This document shows positions 1 through 8,501 of a stretch of DNA of 64,000 bases, piece after piece. Source of the DNA: CAYRYU01 sp964428355 (GTDB lineage: Bacteria; Muiribacteriota; Ozemobacteria; Ozemobacterales; Ozemobacteraceae); assembly GCA_964428355.1 (NCBI GenBank), contig CAYRYU010000006.1, positions 62,001 through 126,000 of the forward strand. The letters are read 5' to 3'. Position 1 is the first letter of the stretch. Each line of letters begins with the position of its first letter. The notes beneath the pieces are model-generated. The model ran no database searches and had not been told where the DNA came from. It was given only the letters and a program-made list of their open reading frames with translations. Made by a program: the position numbers and the translations under genes.

Positions 1-904
1 TCGCGATCGCCTCGAGATCGCGATGCGAATTCCAGAGAATCGTTCCACCCGGCGTCTCGTAGATACCCCGGGACTTGATCCCCACGAAACGGTTTTCGAC
101 CATGTCCATGCGTCCGATTCCGTTCTCGCTTCCGAGACGGTTCAGGTATTCGAACAAGGCAAGCGGTTCCCGCTCCTCGTGACCATCCTCGAGGTTCTTC
201 ACCCGCACGGGGCTGCCGTCCCGGAACTCGATCTCGATCCTGGTTTCCCGATCGGGAGCATTGCGGGGCGAGGTGGTAAGGCTGTAGACCTCTTCGGCGG
301 CAACGAACCCGGGGTCTTCGAGAATTCCGGCCTCGTGACTGATGTGCATGAGGTTCTCGTCCTCGCTGTAGGGTTTGTCCCGCTGCGCCTTGACCGGAAT
401 ACCGTGCTTCTCGGCGTAGGCGATCATGTCGGACCGGCCTTTGAATTGGGAAAGGAACTCGTGGTCCTTCCAGGGCGATATCACCTTGATCGAAGGGTCG
501 AGCGCGTAATAGGTAAGCTCGAACCGCACCTGGTCGTTCCCCTTCCCGGTGGCTCCGTGGGCGACATACCGGGCACCCTCTTCGGCCGCGACCTCCATCT
601 GCGCCTTGCCGATAAGGGGACGAGCGAGCGAGGTTCCGAGGAGATACCGGCTTTCGTAAACGGCGTTTCCCCAGAGGGCGGGAAAAATGAAATCAGTGAC
701 GAACTCCCTGCGCAGGTCTCGAACATGGACCTTTGCCGCACCGGTCGTCAGGGCCTTTTTCTCGACCGCGGCGAAATCCTCTCGCTGGCCAACGTTCCCG
801 ACGAAACAAACGACCTCGAAGCCTTTCTCGCAAAGCCACTTGAGTATGACGGAAGTGTCGAGTCCACCGCTGTATGCCAGAACAACCTTCTTCTTTTCCT
901 TCAT
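1..904 (-). CDS. argG: Argininosuccinate synthase, 3' part beyond the window edge
   Basis: This enzyme joins citrulline and aspartate with ATP to give argininosuccinate in arginine synthesis, in the cytoplasm. Reading the minus strand from the ATG at 902-904 gives about 301 residues. They open with MKEKKKVVLAYSGGLDTS, the AYSGGLDTS ATP pyrophosphatase loop of the family, and include the conserved stretches AHGATGKGNDQVRFE and GRMDMVENR. The family usually has about 400 residues, so roughly the last quarter lies outside the window. The start is supported by GGAGG a few bases upstream and by a strong promoter 44-72 bases further up. No other arginine gene is visible nearby. The identification is secure because the catalytic loop and the central motifs are intact. 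Confidence 0.96.
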   Translation of the reverse strand, partial: MKEKKKVVLAYSGGLDTSVILKWLCEKGFEVVCFVGNVGQREDFAAVEKKALTTGAAKVHVRDLRREFVTDFIFPALWGNAVYESRYLLGTSLARPLIGKAQMEVAAEEGARYVAHGATGKGNDQVRFELTYYALDPSIKVISPWKDHEFLSQFKGRSDMIAYAEKHGIPVKAQRDKPYSEDENLMHISHEAGILEDPGFVAAEEVYSLTTSPRNAPDRETRIEIEFRDGSPVRVKNLEDGHEEREPLALFEYLNRLGSENGIGRMDMVENRFVGIKSRGIYETPGGTILWNSHRDLEAIA

Positions 905-947
905 TTCTTCCTCCGGTGCAGGGGCTCGAAGCCCGCCGCGACGGCCC

Positions 948-976
948 ATTATCGGTTTCCCGCCACGTAATGTCAA
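948..976 (-). promoter_or_regulatory. Sigma-70-type promoter of argG
   Basis: On the minus strand TTGACA (971-976) and GATAAT (948-953) are separated by exactly 17 bases, which is close to consensus. Transcription would start near 941 and give a leader of about 37 bases. That leader holds a small hairpin, GGGCTTCGAGCCC (922-934), before the ribosome site. No arginine operator was recognised. Confidence 0.72.
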
Positions 977-1036
977 TCTTCGATTTCGTGGGATCGGGTC
1001 AAACTCCTCTGCCTTCCATTCAGCCCATTGAAGATG

Positions 1037-1125
1037 ACCACGAAGAACACCCAGGTCGGAAAGGTCTCCCTGCAGGGTGAGATTTCCCAATTTCGTGACC
1101 TTAGTGAGCTTTGCGTCTTCGTGGT
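1037..1125. repeat. Intergenic inverted-repeat element, 'CCACGAAG' class
   Basis: The outer arms ACCACGAAG (1037-1045) and CTTCGTGGT (1117-1125) are perfect inverted repeats. Inside them lie degenerate 8-10 base units of the same kind, such as AAGAACACC on the left and TTCGTGACC on the right. The element lies between the argG promoter and the end of a lipoprotein gene, in a 378-base stretch with no credible gene. It resembles the elements at 11500-11812 and 49999-50134 in build but not in its unit sequence. From memory, repeats of this style are scattered through many environmental bacterial genomes; no function is known to me. Confidence 0.6.
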
Positions 1126-1173
1126 GAGCCCGGTGAGAAAAACCAGAATTTCGGTCAGACCCCGATCCTTTCA

Positions 1174-1211
1174 GGGAACGAGGGTGGTTCCCGATTCCCC
1201 TAGATCGGGAA
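1174..1211 (-). other. Two mutually exclusive hairpins downstream of the lipoprotein gene
   Basis: GGGAAC (1174-1179) can pair with GTTCCC (1187-1192), and TTCCCGAT (1188-1195) can pair with ATCGGGAA (1204-1211). The two stems share 1188-1192, so only one can form at a time. The site lies 72 bases beyond the stop of the minus-strand lipoprotein gene. It may end that transcript, although no clear T-tract follows. Confidence 0.35.
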
Positions 1212-1282
1212 TCAAGGCATCACCGGGATTTGTCCGGGCAAATGGGATTAGGGTCTGGAAAGGGTTGTCTGTGCCCCGTGGT

Positions 1283-1723
1283 TCAGGGAACTATGGTTAC
1301 CGGGATCGCCTGGGCTTCGGAGGTGAGGCTCTCGCTGCCCAGCCAGAAGGAGAAATTTTGGGTTCCGGTCGCAATGGCGGAAAGATCCGCTGGCGAATAG
1401 ACGAAGTCCCCCTGGAAGGAACCAGCGACCGCCCCCCCATTCCCCAAAGAGAGGGTCTGGATCTTGGTGGTCACGTTGGCGACTTCCATGGTTCCGCTGA
1501 GCGTGGTGGGAGCGGCGGTGGCGGTCCAGTTGCATGTGACCCTAATCGTACCGCCGGCAGACTTCGAGAGCGAGGTGTTTCCCGTTGCCGCGAGCGAAGA
1601 AATCCCGATTCCGGCCGAAGCCGCCACGGGATAGGAGGTGGTATCATTCTTATCGCAGGCAACGAGCAGCGTTACCGCCGCCAGAAGAATCGAAAGAACG
1701 GCAAACCTTCTCGAAAGAACCAT
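1283..1723 (-). CDS. Small putative lipoprotein, unknown function
   Basis: The 146-residue product starts MVLSRRFAVLSILLAAVTLLVAC, a lipoprotein signal peptide with lipobox LVAC and lipidated Cys23. The rest is rich in Thr, Ser, Ala and Gly and looks like a small all-beta secreted domain, with no motif I can name. The start is set by AAGGAGGG a few bases upstream, and the gene begins 24 bases after the ftsY stop on the same strand, so it is probably the last gene of the smc-ftsY transcript. Nothing in it suggests a role in secretion or chromosome biology, so the linkage may be positional only. Real coding is supported by the signal peptide and the ribosome site. Confidence 0.75.
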   Translation of the reverse strand: MVLSRRFAVLSILLAAVTLLVACDKNDTTSYPVAASAGIGISSLAATGNTSLSKSAGGTIRVTCNWTATAAPTTLSGTMEVANVTTKIQTLSLGNGGAVAGSFQGDFVYSPADLSAIATGTQNFSFWLGSESLTSEAQAIPVTIVP

Positions 1724-1747
1724 CTTCGCCCTCCTTGTGGCCCTGGA

Positions 1748-3238
1748 TCAGAGAACCTTGTAGTCGCTCTTCTTCGTCTTGTCGGAGTCATCCTCGAAAA
1801 GGGCTTCGAGGAACCTCGCGGGATCGAAGGGAAGCAGATCGTCCATCTTCTCGCCGACACCGATGAACTTCACCGGAGCGCCGGTCTGTTCCTCGACCGC
1901 GAAAAGCACCCCTCCCTTGGACGTTCCATCCAACTTCGTCATGATGATTCCGGTGACGGAGATTGCCTCGTTGAACAACGTGGCCTGCTGGACGGCATTC
2001 TGTCCGGTAGTGGAGTCGAGTACCAGGAGCACTTCCTGGACTCCGCCCTCGTTCTCCTTGTCGATTATCTTCTTGACCTTTTTCAGTTCGTCCATGAGGT
2101 TGACCTTGACATGCATACGGCCGGCGGTGTCAACGATCAGGAGATCGGCCTGCCGCTTCTTGGCTGCATGGATCGCATCGAATACCAATGCCCCGGGATC
2201 TCCCCCCTCGGCACCCTTGATCACCTCGGCTCCCACCCTTTCACCCCAAATGCTCAGCTGGTCGATCGCGGCCGCCCGGAAGGTGTCTCCGGCGGCGAGG
2301 AGGACCTTCTTGCCTTCCTTGATGTATCTCCGGGCGAGCTTGGCGATGGTGGTCGTCTTTCCGACCCCGTTGACGCCCAGAACCAGGAAGATGGTGAGTC
2401 CCCCCGAATTGAATTTCATCTCGGCCGAGAGTTTTGCGAGCCTGGAATTTAGTTGTTCACGAAGCATCCCGTAGATTGCCTGTGGATCCTTGACCCCATC
2501 GGTCTCGACCCGCTTGTGAAGCTGCGCGAGTAGTTCCTGGGTTGTCTTGACCCCGAGGTCGCCCTCGAAGAGGGTTCCTTCGAGCTCCTCGAGGAAATCG
2601 GCATCGATGGTGGGTTGCCCGAAAACCAGTTTCTTGAGCTTCCCAACGAAGCTTTCGCGGGTTTTCCTCAGACCGCGGCGAAGTCTCTCGAACCAGGAAA
2701 GCTGCGGTTCTTCCTCCTCGATGGGCTTGGGGGCGGCCACTGAGGGAGGGGCGGATGGGGAAACGGGTTCCGAGGGCCGGACTTCAGGGATGGAAGGGGC
2801 GACGGACGGTGGAACCTGCGCTTCCTTTGCACCCGGAATGGGAACGGGCTCTGCACCCTTCGTCACAGGAACGGGTTGGGCCGGGGCTGGGGGAATCTCG
2901 ATCGGAGGGGCGGGAGGCGCGGCGATGGCTGGGGTTTCGGCAGGGGCTTCCGTTCTGGCTTCGCTGGGCTCCTGCTCCTCCTCGAGGGGAACCAGCCAGG
3001 CGAAGAGAAGCAGGGTGATTCCCGACACGCCCGTGATGGCGGCGATGATGATCTGGTTCATCCCGGCCTGGTAGTAAATCAGGCCACCCTCGATGAGAAG
3101 ACAGATTCCGATCAGGAAAACCACGATCCGGGGTTCATCCCAGGATGCGTTCGGATCGGTCGCGGGCATTGCGGGTGTTGCTGGAGTGGCCGGTGAAGCC
3201 GGACTATCCTGGGCAACGGGCCGGGATTCTTCGCTCAT
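1748..3238 (-). CDS. ftsY: Signal recognition particle receptor FtsY, with two N-terminal membrane segments
   Basis: FtsY is the GTPase receptor that brings SRP-bound ribosomes to the membrane for co-translational insertion. In this 496-residue protein the C-terminal NG domain (from about residue 180) shows GVNGVGKTTTIAKLA (P-loop), DTFRAAA, DTAGR and TKLDGTSKGG, all diagnostic of SRP GTPases. Before it lie two hydrophobic segments (about residues 37-56 and 60-83) and then a roughly 90-residue Pro/Ala/Glu-rich linker. Many FtsY proteins instead have only an acidic, peripherally bound N-terminal region, so this one is probably a true membrane protein. Its ATG overlaps the smc stop by four bases (ATGA), so the two are translationally coupled; the same gene order is known in Bacillus. 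Confidence 0.97.
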   Translation of the reverse strand: MSEESRPVAQDSPASPATPATPAMPATDPNASWDEPRIVVFLIGICLLIEGGLIYYQAGMNQIIIAAITGVSGITLLLFAWLVPLEEEQEPSEARTEAPAETPAIAAPPAPPIEIPPAPAQPVPVTKGAEPVPIPGAKEAQVPPSVAPSIPEVRPSEPVSPSAPPSVAAPKPIEEEEPQLSWFERLRRGLRKTRESFVGKLKKLVFGQPTIDADFLEELEGTLFEGDLGVKTTQELLAQLHKRVETDGVKDPQAIYGMLREQLNSRLAKLSAEMKFNSGGLTIFLVLGVNGVGKTTTIAKLARRYIKEGKKVLLAAGDTFRAAAIDQLSIWGERVGAEVIKGAEGGDPGALVFDAIHAAKKRQADLLIVDTAGRMHVKVNLMDELKKVKKIIDKENEGGVQEVLLVLDSTTGQNAVQQATLFNEAISVTGIIMTKLDGTSKGGVLFAVEEQTGAPVKFIGVGEKMDDLLPFDPARFLEALFEDDSDKTKKSDYKVL

Positions 3239-6200
3239 CGTGAATTCTCCTGGATCTGCCGGATATCATTGATGTTCGTGACGGTGGCAGGCGGCCTTTC
3301 GGTTCCCGAAAGAGGCTTCTTGCCGACTGTGAACTCCTTGATCTTGTCCTGGTCTTCGAGACGGATCGAGATCTGCCTGGAGATTCCCGTCTTTTCGAGG
3401 GTTATCCCGTAGATCACGTCGACCGCCTGCATGGTTTCCTTGTTGTGGGTAATGACCAGGAACTGGGTCTTGTCGGCGAAACTTCGCAGCAGCCTGGTGA
3501 ACCGACGTACGTTCGCCTCGTCGAGGGAGGCTTCGATCTCGTCGAGAACGCAGAAGGCGGGGGGTTTCACCTGCAGGATCGAGAACAAAAGGGCAATTGA
3601 GATGAGGGCTTTCTCGCCCCCGGAGAACAATTCGATTGTGGAAAGCTTCTTTCCGGGGAGCTGGCAGATGATCTCGACGTTGCTGTTGAGTGGGTCATCC
3701 CCGTTCGAAAGCTTGAGGTGGCCGCCGCCACCCGGGAAAAGGATGTTGAAGATGTCGGAAAAGGCCCCGTCGATCAACTGGAATGTCTGAAGGAACCGCT
3801 CGCACGAAATCTTCTCGATCTCGGCGATGACCTGTTCGAGGGAGGTCGCGGCTTCCGTCATGTCGCGGATCTGCCCGTTCAGGAAGTCGAACCGTTCCTT
3901 TGTCTTCTCGTAATCCTCGATCGCGAGCGGGTTTACGGGCTCGAGGGCTTCCATCTCCCCACGCCGCGCGGCGATGCGGGTAACCAGCTCCTCCCGGCTT
4001 TCGTATTTTCTGAGCGTGGTCGAGGTCTGGTCCATTTCGAACTGGAAATCCCCCGCGAGAATGCTCTCCTTGTTCTTGATGTGGGTTTTGATCTCGGCGA
4101 GCTTGACATCGAGCTCGGCGAGCTTGTTCTTGGTTGCATCCTGGATCTTGGCGCGACTCTGGAAGGTGTGGTCGTAGCCCTCGATCTCGCGCGAGACATT
4201 CTTGTGCTCGTTCTGCTTGGCCTCGACCTGGGCTTCGAGCTCGTTCTTCTTCCTTTCGAGATCGGCGAAAAGGACCTGTTGTTCCGCGATCATCTTCTCG
4301 ATCTCGGCCACAGATGCTTCCAGGCGACCGATTTCCGCCCCGGCGCGGTTTTTCCGGTCCTGGGCGTCGCGGCGGCGTTTCCCCGCGGAATCGATCTCCT
4401 TCCGCAACCCCTTCTTCCTCTCCGCAATCTGGGCCATGACGAGACGTTCCTCGTTCATCATCCCGCGAAGGGAGACCAGGCGGCTCTGGATGCCGTTTTC
4501 CTTTCCGCTCAACTCCTGTAGCCGTGCGGAAAGTTCGACGTTCTGCGCCTCGAGCGCGGTCAGCTCCTTCCGGGTGTCGACAAGGGATTTCTGGAGACGG
4601 GTCAGCTCGGACTGCAGATCCCGGCGGTCGACATCCAGTGTCTGGAACTCGCGGCGGCGCGTGACGAGGTCGGTTTCCTGCTTTTCGAGGCTGTTTTTGA
4701 AGAAGTCGAACGAGTTCCTGCGCTTGGCGATGGCGTCCTCACGCTGCCGGATCGTGGTCAGGAGCGCGGTCCGTTCCGACTGGAGACGGGTCACCGCCCC
4801 ACGGAGCTTTTTCTCGGCAGCGGCAAGGCTCTGGAGCTTTTCACCCAACTCGTCGAGCTCCCGTCGGCGAGTAAGCAAACCCGGATTCCGGGCACCCTCC
4901 GCGCCGCCGGTCATGGCACCGGAAGATCGCACGATATCGCCTTCGAGAGTCACGATGCGGCTGAAATTGCGGCTTGTCCTGGAGTAGGCAACGGCGGAAT
5001 CGAGATCCTGGAAGATCAGGATCCGGCCGAAGAGATAGTTCATCACGGAATAGAATTTGGCATCGTACTGGATCAGGTCGAGAGCGACCCCGAGGCACCC
5101 CTTCGCCGAGCAGGAATCGAGGCGGGGGGCGGCCTGGATCATGTCGAGGGGAAGGAAGGTCGCCCGTCCGGCCTTTCGCTCCTTGAGGATGGCGATAGCC
5201 TGCTGCGAAGTCTGCGCATCCCGGGTAACGATGTCCTGGATGCTCCCTCCGAGCGCGACTTCGAAGGCGGTCTCGTAACCGCGCGGAACGGTGACGAGAT
5301 CGCCCACCATCCCGAAAACACCCGGAAGTTGCCGGTCCTTGAGGGCCAGGATCTCGCGGGTCCCGCGGGAGATTCCGCTTTCGGCGCCATTCTTCAGTTC
5401 CTCGAGGAGGTTCCGGCGGGCATTGAGGATCTTGATCTGATCGCCGGTTCCCGAAAGTTCCTCCTCGCTCTTCTTGAGGTCCTTCTCGACCCTGGCCTGC
5501 CGCTGCTGGTCTTCCTGAAGGGATTTTGTGTTCGCCGAGATCTCGGACTCCATTGCCGCCATCTCCGTGGTCAGGCGCGTCTTTTCGGTTTCGAGTCTGG
5601 CGATCTGGTTTTCAAGGGAGGTGATGTCCCCCGCACCTTTCTCCAGTTGCTTCTCGAGCAGGGAGATCTGTTGGGTTGCGGTGTTGATCCGGTTTTTCTT
5701 GTCGGTCAGAAGGACCGCGACCTGGAAGGAGGATTCACGGTCCTGGGCGATCTCCTTCAGGTGCTGGTCGAGCTCCCCCTGGACCTTGGCGATGTTCGAA
5801 TCGATCTCCGAGATCTTCCCGCTGAGCGTGATCTCGCGCGCCTCTTCGTCCTTCAGCTGATTCTCGGCGATCTCGATCTCCCGGCCGCCCTCGTCGAGCA
5901 TCGTGTCGATCTGGACCACCTCTTCCACGATTGCCTGCCGGCGGGCCTGGTGGCTCCTGGATTCCTCCTTCATCGAGGAAACGCGGGAACGGATCGAATC
6001 GATCCCCTGGACTGTGTCCCGGAGTTCGTCACGCTGTGATTTGAGGCCCTCCTCGTATTTCAGGAGCCTTTCCCGGGCATCGGCCTTCTTCCGGGAGACC
6101 TCCTCGAGGAACTTGTCGATCTCGGCGACTTTGGCTATGAGTCCGCGGCGCATCGAATCTACGTTCTCGTGGTCCGCATAGAGTTGGGACAGGTCGAACA

Positions 6201-6891
6201 GGATCAGGTCGATCTCGAGACCCCGGATCTCAGCCGCGAGGGCCTGGTAGCGCCGGGTCTTCTCGGCCTGCTCGGCCAGCGGCCCCAGCTGGAGCTCGAT
6301 TTCACCGACTATGTCGCGAAGACGGGTGATGTTCGCCCTCGTGTGGTCAAGCTTTTGCAGGGTATTGGCCTTCCGGTGCTTGAACTTGGTGATTCCGGCC
6401 GCTTCCTCGATGAGAGCCCGCCGAGACTGGGTTCTCTGGAAAACGATGTCGTCGATATCCCCCTGGCCGATGACGGAATAACCGTCCTTCCCGATGCCGG
6501 TGTCCATGAGCATCTCCTTGAGGTCGGAGAGGAGGGATTTGCCGCTGTTGAGGAAGTAGTTGCTCTCACCGGAGCGGAACAACTGCCGCCCAATGGAAAC
6601 TTCGGAATACTCGACCGGCATGAGCCGGTCTTCGTTGTTCAGCACGAGCCTGACCTGGGCAAAAGCCGAAGGCCGGATCTGGGGTGTTCCCGCGAAGATC
6701 ACCTCGGACATCTTCGTTCCCCGCAGCGTCTTCGCGCTCTGTTCCCCGAGAACCCAGCGAATGGCGTCGCAAATGTTGCTCTTGCCGGAACCGTTCGGCC
6801 CGATGATCCCGGTGATGCCGGGTTGAAACTCGAAAACGGTCTTGTGGCCGAAGGATTTGAACCCCATCAGTTCCAAGGTTTGTAAATGCAT
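3235..6891 (-). CDS. smc: Chromosome segregation protein SMC
   Basis: SMC is the condensin ATPase that loops and compacts DNA and helps separate new origins. The 1218-residue length is normal. The N-terminal head has Walker A GPNGSGKSN and the following CDAIRWVLGEQSAKTLRG. Two long heptad coiled coils flank a hinge near residues 515-660 (GVFGMVGDLV and a Gly-rich GGAEGARNPG end). The C-terminal head has signature LFSGGEKALISIALLFS and Walker B FCVLDEIEASLD. The start MHLQTLELMGFKSF is typical. A possible promoter (TTGACG at 6976-6981, TATTCT at 6955-6960, short 15-base spacer) lies upstream but is weak. No scpA or scpB is visible in the window. Confidence 0.98.
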   Translation of the reverse strand: MHLQTLELMGFKSFGHKTVFEFQPGITGIIGPNGSGKSNICDAIRWVLGEQSAKTLRGTKMSEVIFAGTPQIRPSAFAQVRLVLNNEDRLMPVEYSEVSIGRQLFRSGESNYFLNSGKSLLSDLKEMLMDTGIGKDGYSVIGQGDIDDIVFQRTQSRRALIEEAAGITKFKHRKANTLQKLDHTRANITRLRDIVGEIELQLGPLAEQAEKTRRYQALAAEIRGLEIDLILFDLSQLYADHENVDSMRRGLIAKVAEIDKFLEEVSRKKADARERLLKYEEGLKSQRDELRDTVQGIDSIRSRVSSMKEESRSHQARRQAIVEEVVQIDTMLDEGGREIEIAENQLKDEEAREITLSGKISEIDSNIAKVQGELDQHLKEIAQDRESSFQVAVLLTDKKNRINTATQQISLLEKQLEKGAGDITSLENQIARLETEKTRLTTEMAAMESEISANTKSLQEDQQRQARVEKDLKKSEEELSGTGDQIKILNARRNLLEELKNGAESGISRGTREILALKDRQLPGVFGMVGDLVTVPRGYETAFEVALGGSIQDIVTRDAQTSQQAIAILKERKAGRATFLPLDMIQAAPRLDSCSAKGCLGVALDLIQYDAKFYSVMNYLFGRILIFQDLDSAVAYSRTSRNFSRIVTLEGDIVRSSGAMTGGAEGARNPGLLTRRRELDELGEKLQSLAAAEKKLRGAVTRLQSERTALLTTIRQREDAIAKRRNSFDFFKNSLEKQETDLVTRRREFQTLDVDRRDLQSELTRLQKSLVDTRKELTALEAQNVELSARLQELSGKENGIQSRLVSLRGMMNEERLVMAQIAERKKGLRKEIDSAGKRRRDAQDRKNRAGAEIGRLEASVAEIEKMIAEQQVLFADLERKKNELEAQVEAKQNEHKNVSREIEGYDHTFQSRAKIQDATKNKLAELDVKLAEIKTHIKNKESILAGDFQFEMDQTSTTLRKYESREELVTRIAARRGEMEALEPVNPLAIEDYEKTKERFDFLNGQIRDMTEAATSLEQVIAEIEKISCERFLQTFQLIDGAFSDIFNILFPGGGGHLKLSNGDDPLNSNVEIICQLPGKKLSTIELFSGGEKALISIALLFSILQVKPPAFCVLDEIEASLDEANVRRFTRLLRSFADKTQFLVITHNKETMQAVDVIYGITLEKTGISRQISIRLEDQDKIKEFTVGKKPLSGTERPPATVTNINDIRQIQENSR

Positions 6892-7025
6892 GGTTCTGAA
6901 ACCTGCCCCTGTTCACGAATTCGTTGTGTTGGAAATTCCCTGTTCTGTGCCAGGAGAATATATAACCACAAATCCCGTCAAAATGACAGGGGGAATCTTC
7001 CCTTTTTGTGCCGGGGAATTGAAAA

Positions 7026-7058
7026 CCCCGGTGCCTTCGGGAACCGAAGGCACCGGGG
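7026..7058 (-). terminator. Intrinsic terminator of the Ig-like lipoprotein gene
   Basis: A perfect 15-base-pair stem (7026-7040 with 7044-7058) closes a 3-base loop. Read on the minus strand it is followed by TTTTC. It lies about 90 bases after the stop of the minus-strand lipoprotein gene and before smc, so it should insulate smc from that gene. Confidence 0.72.
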
Positions 7059-7148
7059 GCCTGGGCTGATAGGATCAGGAGAACATGAACGTCAGGTGGC
7101 CTGTTCGGGGATCGTTCCTGCCACGACCCCGAGAGGCTGCAAACCCCG

Positions 7149-8204
7149 TCAGTTAGGTGTCTTGAACATGTAGAAATCGGTGGAGCTGACCGTCAGGCCA
7201 CCTATCATCCCACTGATGAATTCGACCTTGTAGGTGGAATTGGGTTTGAGGCTCCTCACGGGATTGATGGTGACCCGCAGCTGCTTGTCGCCGGATTTGA
7301 CGACGGTCAGATAAGGGGTCCCCTTCGACATTGTCACCGAATTCTGGTTCTCCTGCCGGGTCGCTTTCACTGTGAAAGAATCTGGAAGTGAGATGTTCTG
7401 GTCGAAATTGATGAGGAAACTGGGGGTCGTGGTCGCGACCGCGTCGGGCGTGGCCGCATTCTTCAGCAGAGTAGTGGGTGTTCCAGTGGGGTTTTCCACA
7501 ACAACCGACGAAACGGCCGGGGTGGGGGGAACATAAGGCTGGGGGACCGGAATAACTGGTGTCAGGGTCCCGCCAATGGAAACAACCTGGACGACGAAAG
7601 TCGACCCGGTCAGGCTGGCAGGAACCAGCGCCCCGGTGTAGTTGAAAACCATTCCGACGAGGTTGGCGGCCGAATTGATGGCCAGACCGCTCGAGTTGGT
7701 TCCCCCGAACAGCGCGGTGATAACGGCTTGGGCAATCTGGGAGATGGATTGGGTGGAATATGAGCCGGTTACGACGACCCTCGTTTCGATATTCGCGATG
7801 GTGATGGCGGCGACCGAAGTCAATCCGCTGTTGATTTGAACGGCCAGATTCCCGGTCGGGTTTCCGAGTTCGGCGTAATTCGCGACCACGAGGAAAATGA
7901 TTCTCGGGATGTCATTTCGCGTGTACTTCTTAAAGGCGTTGGGCTTGTAGGTTTTGTCCTTGACGGTAACGACCAGATCCGTCGCATTTTCAGCCGTAAG
8001 AATACTCGCCATCTCGGTCATGCTGGCAAGGGTCCCGGAAGCGATGGCCGACTCTGGAACATCGATCGGGATGACGACGCTGTTCTGAGTGTTCATCGTC
8101 GGAACGACGGTTACCCCGTCGTCGTCGGTTCCCCCGAAGAGCCGGCAGCCTGCCAGGGTGGTCACAATGGCTGTCAAAAGAAAGAGAGCGAAAATTTTCC
8201 TCAT
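7149..8204 (-). CDS. Lipoprotein with a C-terminal bacterial Ig-like domain
   Basis: The 351-residue product begins MRKIFALFLLTAIVTTLAGC, a lipoprotein signal with lipobox LAGC and Cys20. The middle is Thr/Val/Ser-rich with beta-type hydrophobic spacing. A Pro-rich joint (PVIPVPQPYVPPTP) leads to a last ~115-residue domain with the run 'PSFLINFDQNISLP ... RSLKPNSTYKVEF', the pattern of SbsA/Big_5-type Ig-like domains that often decorate envelope proteins. I chose the internal ATG at 8204 because AGGAGA lies just upstream and the signal peptide starts there; a longer open frame upstream lacks these. It is transcribed away from the protease gene at 8502. The binding partner is unknown. Confidence 0.8.
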   Translation of the reverse strand: MRKIFALFLLTAIVTTLAGCRLFGGTDDDGVTVVPTMNTQNSVVIPIDVPESAIASGTLASMTEMASILTAENATDLVVTVKDKTYKPNAFKKYTRNDIPRIIFLVVANYAELGNPTGNLAVQINSGLTSVAAITIANIETRVVVTGSYSTQSISQIAQAVITALFGGTNSSGLAINSAANLVGMVFNYTGALVPASLTGSTFVVQVVSIGGTLTPVIPVPQPYVPPTPAVSSVVVENPTGTPTTLLKNAATPDAVATTTPSFLINFDQNISLPDSFTVKATRQENQNSVTMSKGTPYLTVVKSGDKQLRVTINPVRSLKPNSTYKVEFISGMIGGLTVSSTDFYMFKTPN

Positions 8205-8406
8205 TTTGGCAATTCTCCTGTTCGTAATCTTTGCATGAAACATCACCCGGATTCCGGGAAACGGACTCCCGAAAATCTCGGGGTGAAATGTTAATCGAAA
8301 GCACTTCATCGGGCAACTGAAAATTTCCGCACATACACCGGCGTCTAGAACGGCCCCTTTCCTGGAAAAGGATTTGAACTCACTACTCTCCCGTACCCCG
8401 GAAAGA

Positions 8407-8434
8407 TTGACTTTTCGTACAAATCGGGTAGGAT
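8407..8434 (+). promoter_or_regulatory. Sigma-70-type promoter of the clostripain-like gene
   Basis: TTGACT (8407-8412) and TAGGAT (8429-8434) are 16 bases apart. The same -10 hexamer, TAGGAT, occurs in the tRNA-Thr promoter at 40824-40829. Transcription would start near 8441, about 60 bases before the chosen start codon. Confidence 0.6.
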
Positions 8435-8501
8435 GGAAGAAGGCCCTTTGCGGACTGCCGTAGAGGCGGTTCGATGTTTTCCCGGTGAAGGAGTATCGCG
8501 T

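Noticed and set aside
1028..2452. Plus-strand open frame of 474 codons
   Set aside because: It lies antisense to ftsY and the lipoprotein gene, which have clear motifs and ribosome sites. It begins inside a repeat element. High GC makes long antisense frames common here.
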